Shown one piece after another: positions 51,255 through 60,732 of a DNA stretch of 64,000 nucleotides. Under the pieces are notes generated by a model that was given only the letters and a program-made list of their open reading frames with translations, ran no database searches and was not told where the DNA came from. Both the position numbers and the translations under genes were made by a program. Where the stretch lies: the NCBI GenBank assembly GCA_000242935.3, contig CP007053.1, positions 2,155,001-2,219,000 of the forward strand, in the 5' to 3' direction. How positions within the stretch are numbered: the stretch's first letter is position 1; each line of letters starts with the position of its first letter. Origin of the DNA: Opitutaceae bacterium TAV5. Its GTDB lineage: Bacteria > Verrucomicrobiota > Verrucomicrobiia > Opitutales > Opitutaceae.

Positions 51255-52283
51255 CTAGGCGGTCGGTCCGTCCATCCACACGCCGTCGATGAGCGTGACC
51301 CTGGGCACGGCGGGCAGGCCGATTTCGTTGCGTGAGAGTTGCCCGGCGAGGAACTCGATCCCGGTCGAAAAAATCTCGCCCCACGACTGCCGGATGCCGG
51401 CCAGGGGGCGCGCCGAGCCGTTGAGAACATCGAGGCAGGCATAGCGCACCTGCGCCGGCACCGCGATGTTTCGGCGCGCCAGCCAGCCGAGCAGCACATC
51501 ACGGCTCATGCTGATGATGGCATCCGGGCGGGCATGGTCGAACCACCGGTAAAATTCGTCCCGGTCCATCTCGAAATCCGTCAACAACGGCGGCAGCGCC
51601 TCGCCGCCGTGCACCCTCGACGCCCCGAGAAACCCCGACAGCCAGTAATGCCGCGCCCGGTCGTCGTCATCGCGTCGCAGCACCAGGCCGATCCGCCGGC
51701 AACCGCGTTCGCGCAGCTTCTGGTAACAGGTGACGATGCCGTTGAAATGCGCGTTGACCACCCGGTGCGGGTCGGCCTGCGAAAATGAATACCCCAGCGC
51801 CACGACCGCGAACCGTTCCCAGTCGATCTTCAACGGCAGCATGTGCGTGGGCAGCGGGGCTAGCAGCAGCGCGCGGTAACCCCGGTTTTCCAGCACGCGC
51901 GCCACCTGCGCCGAATTTTCACCGCGCGGCCCCATGTAAAAGATCTCCGTGCGCAGCCCCAGTTGCGTCGCGCGCTTGCCCGCCTGGGCCAGTCCCGCGG
52001 TCACGCTCGGCAGGGCCAGCCACTCGTCGGCCGGCAGCGCGGTGAGGAATGCCACCACTTCGCCCTCGCTCCGCAACCGCCCGCGCCGCACCTGCGAAAG
52101 CAGCGCGCTCACCAGGAGGTTGCTCCGGTATCCCAGCTTGCGCGCCATCGCCTGCACGCGCCTGCGGGTGCGCGGCGGGATGCTCGCGTGGTTGCGCAAC
52201 GCCAGCGACACCGTCGTGTGACTCACGCCGAGGCGGGCAGCGAGGTCACGGATCGTGGGCGATGATTCGGGATTGGTGGCCAT
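51255..52283 (-). CDS. LacI family transcriptional regulator (locus F)
   Basis: A 342-residue regulator with helix-turn-helix PTIRDLAARLGVSHTTVSLAL, then NHASIPPRTRRRVQAMARKLGYRSN and the effector domain with YRALLLAPLPTHMLPLKIDW and ERGCRRIGLVLRRDDDDRARHYWLSGFLG. Its recognition helix (VSHTTVSLALRNH) differs from those of loci A and B, so it should use another operator. ACTTT-N6-AAAGT at 52311-52326, just upstream, is a weak candidate. It precedes the locus F enzyme genes in the same orientation and is divergent from the locus G PEP-CTERM gene. Confidence 0.88.
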   Translation of the reverse strand: MATNPESSPTIRDLAARLGVSHTTVSLALRNHASIPPRTRRRVQAMARKLGYRSNLLVSALLSQVRRGRLRSEGEVVAFLTALPADEWLALPSVTAGLAQAGKRATQLGLRTEIFYMGPRGENSAQVARVLENRGYRALLLAPLPTHMLPLKIDWERFAVVALGYSFSQADPHRVVNAHFNGIVTCYQKLRERGCRRIGLVLRRDDDDRARHYWLSGFLGASRVHGGEALPPLLTDFEMDRDEFYRWFDHARPDAIISMSRDVLLGWLARRNIAVPAQVRYACLDVLNGSARPLAGIRQSWGEIFSTGIEFLAGQLSRNEIGLPAVPRVTLIDGVWMDGPTA

Positions 52284-52430
52284 GGAGTATCAGCAGGTTA
52301 CGGAAATTCAACTTTACGTGGAAAGTGACGGCGACGTTGCCGCGTTTGTCAACCGGGAGCAACGTCTGCCGCGTTCTCCGATCCCCGTTTTTCCGAAGCC
52401 TTCGCCAACACCGCAACCCGTCTCCGTATC

Positions 52431-53246
52431 ATGAAAACTACCCGTCCGCTCCTGCGCTTCCCGCGCGTTCTTCCGGCACTCGCCGCCACCGCGGTTTTGC
52501 TCGCTGCGAGTCTCCTCGTCACCCTCCCCGCCCATGCCGCCACCAGTGTCACGGTGACCACCGTAACGTCACAGCCCGATGACAACATCATCGCATCCTA
52601 CATGCCGCCGGGAAGGCCCGACATCGTCAATGGCCTGGATTGGCGCGCCAATACGGATGCGACGAGTGAAGTCTGGCGCGACATCGGCCAGTCGTTCACT
52701 GCCACGCAAAACGCCACTTTCGACGCCATTTCCTTCTTTGTTTCATCGGGCCTTAATACTCCGGCCAACTACACCAACGCCGCCATCACACTCACCATTT
52801 ACAGCTTCGCCGCCGATTTTTCGTCCGGCTCCGCGACAACGCTTGCCACCCTTCAGGGCCTGACTCCGGCCTCTGTCGCCAAAAATGACTATCTGACCTT
52901 CGATGTGCGCGACGCAGGTCTGCAACTGCAGGCCGGCGTTGTTTACGGCGTGCTGCTTCACTTTGACGCGATGGACGTCAATCGCCACATTACGCTCTCG
53001 GTTCAGAACGCCACCGGACAGGAGATCGCCTACTCCGGAGGCAGGCTTCTCAAGGTTCTCAACGACAAGGATACCGGCGCTCCCGGCACGCTGACCGCCA
53101 GCGGTTCGGCCCTCGAATTTTACGTCCAGGGCACGCCCCTTGAGACTCCCGGCATCCCCGAACCCGCCACCGTCGCCGCCCTGTTCGGCCTTGCCGTGCT
53201 CGCGCTCGGCCTCTGGCGTCATCGCGCTCGTTCTCCCCGCTCATGA
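52431..53246 (+). CDS. PEP-CTERM sorting domain protein (locus G)
   Basis: A 271-residue exported protein. The signal MKTTRPLLRFPRVLPALAATAVLLAASLLVTLPAHAA is followed by a beta-rich body with WRDIGQSFTATQNATFDAISFFV and FDVRDAGLQLQAGVVYGVLLHF, and the tail GIPEPATVAALFGLAVLALGL with RHRARSPRS. It overlaps the next gene by four bases (ATGA at 53243), so surface protein and beta-helix protein are translationally coupled here. Confidence 0.87.
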   Translation: MKTTRPLLRFPRVLPALAATAVLLAASLLVTLPAHAATSVTVTTVTSQPDDNIIASYMPPGRPDIVNGLDWRANTDATSEVWRDIGQSFTATQNATFDAISFFVSSGLNTPANYTNAAITLTIYSFAADFSSGSATTLATLQGLTPASVAKNDYLTFDVRDAGLQLQAGVVYGVLLHFDAMDVNRHITLSVQNATGQEIAYSGGRLLKVLNDKDTGAPGTLTASGSALEFYVQGTPLETPGIPEPATVAALFGLAVLALGLWRHRARSPRS

Positions 53247-54967
53247 TCCGCCTGCTCGTCGCCGTCCTTCTCGTGTTCGCGTCCGCAACTGCCCCCGTCC
53301 TCGCCCGCCCGACCGGGCCAGCCGCGCCCGACCTCCAGGCGCTGGTCGACGACGCGGCGGCGCGCGGCGCCAGCCAACTCGTCCTCCCGGCCGGCGAGCA
53401 CCGGCTGGCCTCCGCGCTTCAGTTGCGCAATCTCTCCAACCTCGTCATCGACGGCGACGGCACCCGCCTCGTCTTCACCAGCCTGAAGGACGGCGGTATC
53501 GCCATATCCGATACCCAAAACCTCACCCTGCGCGGCATTATCGTCGATTTCGATCCGCTACCTTTCACGCAGGGCGTCATCGACAACATCGACACTGCCG
53601 CCGGCACGCTCACCTGGACCGTGCATGACGGTTATCCCGATCTCACGCCCGTTTACCTCAGCCACCGCGCCCACGTCTTCGACGCCTCCACCCGCGAATG
53701 GAAACGCGGCGCGCCCGATCTCTACGCCTCCTCCGCCCGCGCCCTCACCCCGCGCCGCGGACAACTTTCGTTTTCACCCGACCGGCGCTGGCAGCTCGAA
53801 ACCCTCGCCGCCGGCGATTACCTCGTGCAGGATGTCCGCCGCGGACGCGGCATCCGCATCGACCGCAGCCGCGACATCACACTCGACCACGTCACGATCC
53901 ACAGCGCGCCCGGCCTCGCCCTGACGCTCCGTTTCATGGACGGTCAAAACCGCTTCAGCCGCATCACCATCGCGCCCGGTCCTCTCCCGGCCGGAGCCAC
54001 GGTTCCCCGCCTCCTCTCCACCTCCGCTGACGGTTTCAACTACGCCTACGCCCGCACCGGCCCCGTCCTCGAAAACTGCGATTTTTCCCGCATGGGCGAC
54101 GATTCCGTCAACCTCCACGGCATCGCCTTTGTCGTCGCCGAAGCCGACCCGGCCGCCCGCACCGTGAACCTCATCCGCCCCTATGGCCCCGAGGGCTTTC
54201 CGTCCGTCGTTCGCCCGGGCGACGAGGTCCATGCGCTGGCCCAAGGCAGCTTCGACTTCACCGGCGTCGCCCGCGTCGTCAGTTTCGGGATCGATCCTGC
54301 GCCCGACGCGCATTTCCGCGATCTCGCCGAACGCATGTTCCCGCACGTCGGCTCCATCGCCAGGTTTACGATCTACCGCCTCGAGCTCGACGCACCGCTC
54401 TCTCTTGCCACCGGTGATTTTGTCGAGATCCCCGCCATCGCCGCGCCCGGCTACACGATCCGCCAGAATCGCTTCAGCCAGCACCGGGGCCGCGCCCTGC
54501 GCCTCATGAGTTCCCGCGGGCTTGTCGAGGACAACGTCATCGACGGCATCAAGCAGGCTCCGATCACCCTCGGCCCCGAGTTCGTCGGCTTTCGCGAAGC
54601 CGGCTGGGTGAGCGACGTCACCGTCCGCCGCAACACCATAAAAAACTCCGCCTTCGATCCCGTCCTCCTTCGCGGCGCCGCCTGGACGCCCGGCGCCATC
54701 TCCGTGATCTGGCGCGGCGAAACCCCCGACGCTCCCCGTCCTGTCGCCGCCCGCCACCGCGACATCCGTATCGAACAAAACATCATCGAGAACGTCGGCG
54801 GTCCCGCCATCCACATCAACCAGGCGGAAAACGTCCTGATAAAAAACAACCGCATCACCCGTGCCAACCAGGTGCCCGCCGCCGGCGCCAATAATCCGTG
54901 GGGCCTCACCATCGCCGGCCCCGTCGAGGTGGACCATTCCGAAAACGTCACCATCGAAACCGACTGA
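53243..54967 (+). CDS. Secreted right-handed parallel beta-helix protein (locus G, first)
   Basis: A 574-residue exported protein, paralog of 33995-35725. The signal is MIRLLVAVLLVFASATAPVLA. It shares with the paralog YPDLTPVYLSHRAHVFDAST-like, ARTGPVLENCDFSRMGDDSVN, FVEIPAIAAPGYTIRQNRFSQ and RALRLMSSRGLVEDN segments. Conservation is strongest around MGDDSVNLHGIAF, the likely active-site region. No family-level enzyme assignment could be made. It starts on the PEP-CTERM stop codon. Confidence 0.82.
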   Translation: MIRLLVAVLLVFASATAPVLARPTGPAAPDLQALVDDAAARGASQLVLPAGEHRLASALQLRNLSNLVIDGDGTRLVFTSLKDGGIAISDTQNLTLRGIIVDFDPLPFTQGVIDNIDTAAGTLTWTVHDGYPDLTPVYLSHRAHVFDASTREWKRGAPDLYASSARALTPRRGQLSFSPDRRWQLETLAAGDYLVQDVRRGRGIRIDRSRDITLDHVTIHSAPGLALTLRFMDGQNRFSRITIAPGPLPAGATVPRLLSTSADGFNYAYARTGPVLENCDFSRMGDDSVNLHGIAFVVAEADPAARTVNLIRPYGPEGFPSVVRPGDEVHALAQGSFDFTGVARVVSFGIDPAPDAHFRDLAERMFPHVGSIARFTIYRLELDAPLSLATGDFVEIPAIAAPGYTIRQNRFSQHRGRALRLMSSRGLVEDNVIDGIKQAPITLGPEFVGFREAGWVSDVTVRRNTIKNSAFDPVLLRGAAWTPGAISVIWRGETPDAPRPVAARHRDIRIEQNIIENVGGPAIHINQAENVLIKNNRITRANQVPAAGANNPWGLTIAGPVEVDHSENVTIETD

Positions 54968-54998
54968 TCTTCCCGCCCGGCCTCATTCCCTCTCTGCC

Positions 54999-56753
54999 AT
55001 GCATCCCCGCCCCCTTCGTTCCGTTCCCCTGCTCGTCCTGGTCGCCCTCGCCGTTCTGTCTGCGGCCGGTCCGCTTCGTGCCGCCGTCACCGCCCGCATC
55101 GCCGAAGACGCTCCGGCTGCCTCCGTGCCCGTTGCCGCCTGGGCCGAGCCTCTCGCGTCCGGAGGCTGGCGGCTTTATTCGCGCGACGACCAGGGACGCC
55201 GCGAACTGACCCAGCACTGGACGCCGCCGGCCGCCGGGCAAACGATCACCGGACTCGCGCTCCGGATCCAGGCCGGCTCCTCTGCCCCGCTTGACGATTC
55301 GCGACTTCGTATCTCGATCACAACTACGCCGGCCTCCTCCTCCGGCGCGCCGGCCGGCCTCGCTCCCGGTCCGCTCCCCGACGTGCTCTTTTCGGACGAC
55401 GCTGTCCTCCCGCCCAACACCGGCTTGCAGGTCTATCGCAAGGGGCGCTGGCTTGTCCTCGGGTTTGCCGAGCCGCTCGCGCTTCCGGCCGGCCGCCCCG
55501 TCGCTCTCCATCTCGCCTTTGCCGCTCCGAAACCCGGTCCGCAGGACATCATCTTTTCCATTGCGCCGCTCACGACCCGGGATACCGTCACGGCCAGCGG
55601 ATTTGCGCAGGAGGGAGGCGAATGGAAATGGTGGCGCGACAAGGGCGTTTCCGGCGCGCTCGTCCTGCGCCTGCTCACCGACGCTCCCGCAACCTCCGCA
55701 GCCGCGGCACCCGCCGCAGATGCCTCCGCCCCGCTTCCTGCCGAAACCACGGCCTCCACCGGGCGCTGGCTCCGCATCGATCCGCGCGACCCCGCCGCCT
55801 TCCCTACGCTCGCCGCGGCCGCCGCCACGGCGCGTCCCGGCGACACGCTCTGGATCGCTCCCGGCAGCGGGCCGTATCGGGAAGAGCTCTACATTGCAAA
55901 ATCCGGAACCCCCGACGCCCCCGTCACGGTCGAAGGCAACGGCAACGAAATCACCGGCTTCGATCCGGTCATCTTCTCACCGCAGCGTAGTGCGACGGTC
56001 ACGACCGATTATCCCTTCGTTCTCCGCCACCGCGGCGTTCGCCTTCCCGAGGAGGCCTCGACCGGACGCTTCGTGGCACCGTCCGCCTCCTCCGCCATCA
56101 CATGGGACCCCGCCACAAAAACGCTCACGCTCGGCCCGGAGGCCGACCCCGAGGGCTGGGAAATCTCGACGCGTTATTTTGTCGTCCGCATTCAGGGAGT
56201 CTCGCACCACCGTTACCGCAACCTCGTCGCCAGCGGCGCGCGCAACGACGGCTTCAACCTGCACGGACGCGGCTCCGGCCTGCTCTTCGAAAACATCACC
56301 GGCTGCCACAATCTCGACGAAGGGTTTTCCGCGCACGACGACATTTTGTCCGAAATCCGCGAAGGCCGCTTTTTCGGCAACGACAACGGCATGTATAACA
56401 TCCAGCGTTCGCACACCCGTGTCCGCGACCTCCTGATCTGGAATAATCTCGGCATCGGCCTGTGCCAGCGCGAAGCCACGCTCGAAGGTGAAAACATCCG
56501 CATCTGGGGCAACGGCATGGTGCAGCTCGCCACCGAAAAATCGGGTGTCATCCGCGCCCGCAACCTCGTCGTCCACCGCAATCCGTACGCCGCCCGTCCC
56601 TGGCGCACTTACATGGAGTCCGCCAAATCGACCGCCGCCCCCGCCACGCTCGGCGGCGAAATCGGGCGGCAGCCCGACGCGCTTCCCGGCCCGGGTCTTG
56701 TGGAAAACCCCGACCCTGCGCCGTGGCAGACCGCGCCGGCTGCCACCCCCTGA
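54999..56753 (+). CDS. Secreted right-handed parallel beta-helix protein with extra N-terminal domain (locus G, second)
   Basis: A 584-residue exported protein from ATG 54999 (MHPRPLRSVPLLVLVALAVLSAAGPLRAA). Residues about 30-235 form a beta-sandwich domain absent from the paralog at 35722-36777. From RPGDTLWIAPGSGPYREELYI on the two align well: VSHHRYRNLVASGARNDGFN, ENITGCHNLDEGFSAHDD, RFFGNDNGMYNIQRSHTR. A Pro/Ala-rich linker joins the two parts. The added domain may bind carbohydrate or the cell surface. Confidence 0.8.
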   Translation: MHPRPLRSVPLLVLVALAVLSAAGPLRAAVTARIAEDAPAASVPVAAWAEPLASGGWRLYSRDDQGRRELTQHWTPPAAGQTITGLALRIQAGSSAPLDDSRLRISITTTPASSSGAPAGLAPGPLPDVLFSDDAVLPPNTGLQVYRKGRWLVLGFAEPLALPAGRPVALHLAFAAPKPGPQDIIFSIAPLTTRDTVTASGFAQEGGEWKWWRDKGVSGALVLRLLTDAPATSAAAAPAADASAPLPAETTASTGRWLRIDPRDPAAFPTLAAAAATARPGDTLWIAPGSGPYREELYIAKSGTPDAPVTVEGNGNEITGFDPVIFSPQRSATVTTDYPFVLRHRGVRLPEEASTGRFVAPSASSAITWDPATKTLTLGPEADPEGWEISTRYFVVRIQGVSHHRYRNLVASGARNDGFNLHGRGSGLLFENITGCHNLDEGFSAHDDILSEIREGRFFGNDNGMYNIQRSHTRVRDLLIWNNLGIGLCQREATLEGENIRIWGNGMVQLATEKSGVIRARNLVVHRNPYAARPWRTYMESAKSTAAPATLGGEIGRQPDALPGPGLVENPDPAPWQTAPAATP

Positions 56754-56790
56754 CCAGCCCCGCCAGTTTGTTTACCGAACCACCCGCCCC

Positions 56791-57480
56791 ATGAAGACGA
56801 ACACCCGTCCCTCCCCGGCAGCCGTCACCCGGCGCTCCGGTTTCACGCTCATCGAACTGCTCACGGTCGTTGCCATCATCGGCATCCTTGCGGCCATCAT
56901 CATCCCGACGGTCGGTTCGGTCCGCCGCTCCGCCCGCGCGATCCAGTGCAAGTCCAACATGCGCCAGCTCGGCATGGCCATCCTCCAGTATGCCGACGAA
57001 AACCGCGGCCTCTCGCCGATTTCCAAAAACCCCAACCCCGATTATCCAAAGGAGACCTCCGAGACCATCAGTTGGTGGCAGCTCATGCAGAAACGCCTGA
57101 CCCTGCGTTTCCCGACCGCCGGCGTCGACAACCTGTTTCTCTGCCCCGACGCGAAGACAACGTTCACGGTCGCGCCGCGTCGCACCTATGCCCTCAATCT
57201 GGCCGGAGCCGACGACACCGATCCGGTTACCTTTTCCCGGCTCTCCGCGCCGTCGCAGTCGATTCTTCTCGTCGAGGCCAAACAGAACGGCACGGAAGGC
57301 GACAGCGTCAGCGTCGTCGGCGTCGGCTCGATCACGCGCGGCGAGTTCGACTGGCGTCACAAGGGCGAGACCATGAACGTGGCCTTTGCCGATGGCAGCG
57401 TTCGCACGCTCAGAAGCAGTACGCTGGCGGACGGCACGCCCTCCTCTTTCGAAACCCTGCTCCGCAACATCCGGAAGTAA
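56791..57480 (+). CDS. Orphan prepilin-type (pseudopilin-like) protein, locus G
   Basis: A 229-residue protein with a 17-residue basic leader and [25 protein letters not shown]; Gly at -1 and Glu5 present. The rest has AIQCKSNMRQLGMAILQYADENRG, NLFLCPDAKTT and FDWRHKGETMNVAFADGSVRTL, a complete H-X9-DG motif. It follows the second beta-helix gene by 37 bases and ends the locus. Confidence 0.88.
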   Translation: MKTNTRPSPAAVTRRSGFTLIELLTVVAIIGILAAIIIPTVGSVRRSARAIQCKSNMRQLGMAILQYADENRGLSPISKNPNPDYPKETSETISWWQLMQKRLTLRFPTAGVDNLFLCPDAKTTFTVAPRRTYALNLAGADDTDPVTFSRLSAPSQSILLVEAKQNGTEGDSVSVVGVGSITRGEFDWRHKGETMNVAFADGSVRTLRSSTLADGTPSSFETLLRNIRK

Positions 57481-57505
57481 CCGGAGGCGGAGCGTTTTCA
57501 GATAA

Positions 57506-57760
57506 ATGAAAGGATGCCGGAAACTGAAAGACTCCGTGCTTCTGATCGGTTACGATTCCGCCGGGCGCTGTTGCTACCTCGATCTGAAGGCGGTTTCGGC
57601 GTTCAAAAGCCACGCCTCGCTTACGATCGGGCACCGGAGATTCGGAAGGATGAAAATCCGGAGACTGGCGGGCTTCATTTTCGATTCGGCGGGCAGGCTG
57701 GTTTCCGAATTTGAAGACAGGCTGGAGGGCGAACCGGTTCACGTTCCGGCCAACGGCTGA
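57506..57760 (+). CDS. Possible small protein of unknown function
   Basis: An 84-residue open frame after the locus G pseudopilin. It contains two similar turns, LIGYDSAGRCCYLDL and GFIFDSAGRLVSEFED, which hints at real coding, and a GGAGG lies some 20 bases upstream. It has no signal peptide or known motif. It could equally be chance. Confidence 0.35.
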   Translation: MKGCRKLKDSVLLIGYDSAGRCCYLDLKAVSAFKSHASLTIGHRRFGRMKIRRLAGFIFDSAGRLVSEFEDRLEGEPVHVPANG

Positions 57761-57787
57761 CAGAGTGACGGGCAGGAGCAGAAGTGG

Positions 57788-57967
57788 CATGGGCATCTTG
57801 CCCATGAGCGTTGCCTCTCCGCGTGGCACGGGCTTCCAGCCCGTGAACATTGCTTCTCCGCGGAAGGGACACAGGCAGCAGGGATGCCCGTGCCTCCCCG
57901 GAATCATGGGCTGGAAGCCCATGCCACCTTGCGGCGCTCTGCGCCGTCCACGGCCAGGATGGCCGTG
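57788..57967. repeat. Cluster of four REP-like hairpins
   Basis: Four 19-base hairpins with a common design: CATGGGCATCTTGCCCATG (57788-57806), CACGGGCTTCCAGCCCGTG (57827-57845), CATGGGCTGGAAGCCCATG (57905-57923) and CACGGCCAGGATGGCCGTG (57949-57967). Most are flanked by GTGGC or GCCAC. They lie upstream of argF in a gene-poor gap of 600 bases (57481-58081) and look like dispersed intergenic palindromes. Confidence 0.7.
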
Positions 57968-58081
57968 CCACCGGACACGCCTGCTCTGACACAACTGTTG
58001 AGCCGCACCCGATCGTGCACCCCCGTCCATTTTACTCTCGTCGGTGGCTTGCGAAAGCCTTACGCATGACTGCTTCCTTTT

Positions 58082-59044
58082 ATGAAGCACTTCCTCAAAG
58101 AGACGGATTTCTCGCCACGCGAGGTGGCTGAAGTCTTCGCGCTGGCCCGGGACCTCAAGCAGAAGCGCGGCACCCCCGCCACTCCGGATATCCTCCGGTA
58201 CCAGACGTGGGCGCTCATCTTCTCCAAATCCTCCACCCGCACGCGCGTCTCCTTCGAGGTCGGTATCCACGAGCTGGGCGGCAATCCGCTCTTTCTCAAC
58301 AAGAACGACATCCAGCTCGGCCGCGGCGAATCCGTCGAGGACACCGCCCGCGTGCTCTCCCGCTTCGTCCACGGCCTGATCGTGCGCACCTTCGATCACT
58401 CCGAAGTCGAGCGCCTCGCCGCCGCCGGCTCCATCCCGGTCATCAACGCCCTCACGGATTTCCTGCACCCCTGCCAGATCTACACCGATGCCTTTACGCT
58501 GGCCGAACGCTGGGCCGCGCCCGGCGGCGATCTCTTCGCCTCGCTCAAGGGCCGCAAGATCGCCTTCCTCGGCGACACCGCCTGCAACATGGCCAACTCC
58601 TGGATTCTCGGCGCCAACCTCTTCGGCATGGAAATCGCGCTCGCCGGCCCGAAAGGCTTCGAACCTTCCGCCGAATTCAACGCCCTGCTCGCGAAGGAGG
58701 ATTTCGGCGACGGCCGCGGCCCCGGCAGCGGACGGTATCATTTCACGCACGATCCTTACGAAGCCGTGAAGGGCGCCGACGTCGTTTACACGGACGTGTG
58801 GGTGAGCATGGGCAAGGAAGACGAGGCGAAGGAACGCATCGCGCAGATGAGCCCGTACAGCGTGGACGCCAGACTTTTCGCCGCCGCCAAACCCGATGCC
58901 TGGTTCATGCACTGCCTGCCCGCCTACGTCGGCAAGGAAGTGACGCAGGAGGTCCTGGACAACCCGCGTTCGATCATCTTCGACCAAGCCGAAAACCGCC
59001 TGCACACGCAAAAAGCCATCATGGCCACGCTCGCCCGCGGGTGA
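58082..59044 (+). CDS. argF: Ornithine carbamoyltransferase
   Basis: Makes citrulline from ornithine and carbamoyl phosphate in arginine biosynthesis. The 320-residue protein shows FSKSSTRTRVSFEVG (carbamoyl phosphate binding, about 47-61), FLHPCQIYTDA with His129 and Gln132, LGDTACNMANSW, and the ornithine-binding Cys motif FMHCLPAYVG. A short Gly-rich insert DFGDGRGPGSGRYHF lies near residue 210. The ATG at 58082 gives MKHFLKETDFSP. The stop codon lies inside the terminal arm of a palindromic element. Confidence 0.95.
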   Translation: MKHFLKETDFSPREVAEVFALARDLKQKRGTPATPDILRYQTWALIFSKSSTRTRVSFEVGIHELGGNPLFLNKNDIQLGRGESVEDTARVLSRFVHGLIVRTFDHSEVERLAAAGSIPVINALTDFLHPCQIYTDAFTLAERWAAPGGDLFASLKGRKIAFLGDTACNMANSWILGANLFGMEIALAGPKGFEPSAEFNALLAKEDFGDGRGPGSGRYHFTHDPYEAVKGADVVYTDVWVSMGKEDEAKERIAQMSPYSVDARLFAAAKPDAWFMHCLPAYVGKEVTQEVLDNPRSIIFDQAENRLHTQKAIMATLARG

Positions 59045-59207
59045 AGGAGCGGCGGCATGGCAAGCTGTCGGCCTTCGGCCTCGGTACCTGCCGCTGCGAC
59101 GAGGCGCACCGCGCCTCGCCTCTCCCCCTCGGTCTGCGCTGCGGATCTCTCCGATCCGGCGACGCTTCGCGTCGTCAGCAGCGGCAGGAATGCCGCCGCT
59201 CCTTCAC
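59041..59207. repeat. Palindromic repeat element 1 (MITE/BIME-like)
   Basis: A 167-base element with perfect 17-base terminal inverted repeats, GTGAAGGAGCGGCGGCA (59041-59057) and its complement (59191-59207). Inside are further hairpins. Its first 75 bases from 59046 recur, inverted and with one mismatch, at 60656-60730, and its other end matches 60546-60570. It overlaps the argF stop codon, so it may also serve as a terminator. Confidence 0.75.
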
Positions 59208-59288
59208 CCGATCCCTGATTTCCGGTTTTTCTTTCGTGTCTTTTCGTGTGTTTCGTGGGCAGTCTTTCCGACCTGATCCTCACACACC

Positions 59289-60539
<1,251 letters not shown>

Positions 60540-60545
60540 AAAAAA

Positions 60546-60730
60546 GGAGCGGCGGCATTCCTGCCGCTGCATTTGCCGGACGGATATCCGGACTGCGGAG
60601 AACGTCAGGCCAACGCGGTGCCGCCACAGCCATGATCTCTGTACTGCTTACGGGGGGCGAGGCGCGTTGCGCCTCGTCGCAGCGGCAGGTACCGAGGCCG
60701 AAGGCCGACAGCTTGCCATGCCGCCGCTCC
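60546..60730. repeat. Palindromic repeat element 2 (inverted relative to element 1)
   Basis: A 185-base element filling the gap between trpB and the SGNH gene. It starts GGAGCGGCGGCATTCCTGCC and ends ATGCCGCCGCTCC. Bases 60656-60730 are the reverse complement of 59046-59120 with a single mismatch. Confidence 0.75.
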
Positions 60731-60732
60731 TG

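Noticed and set aside
59221-59275. T-rich stretch with TTTCGTGT repeats before trpB
   Set aside because: Looks like a common dispersed spacer; no hairpin precedes it in the right place for a terminator and no promoter boxes are clear.
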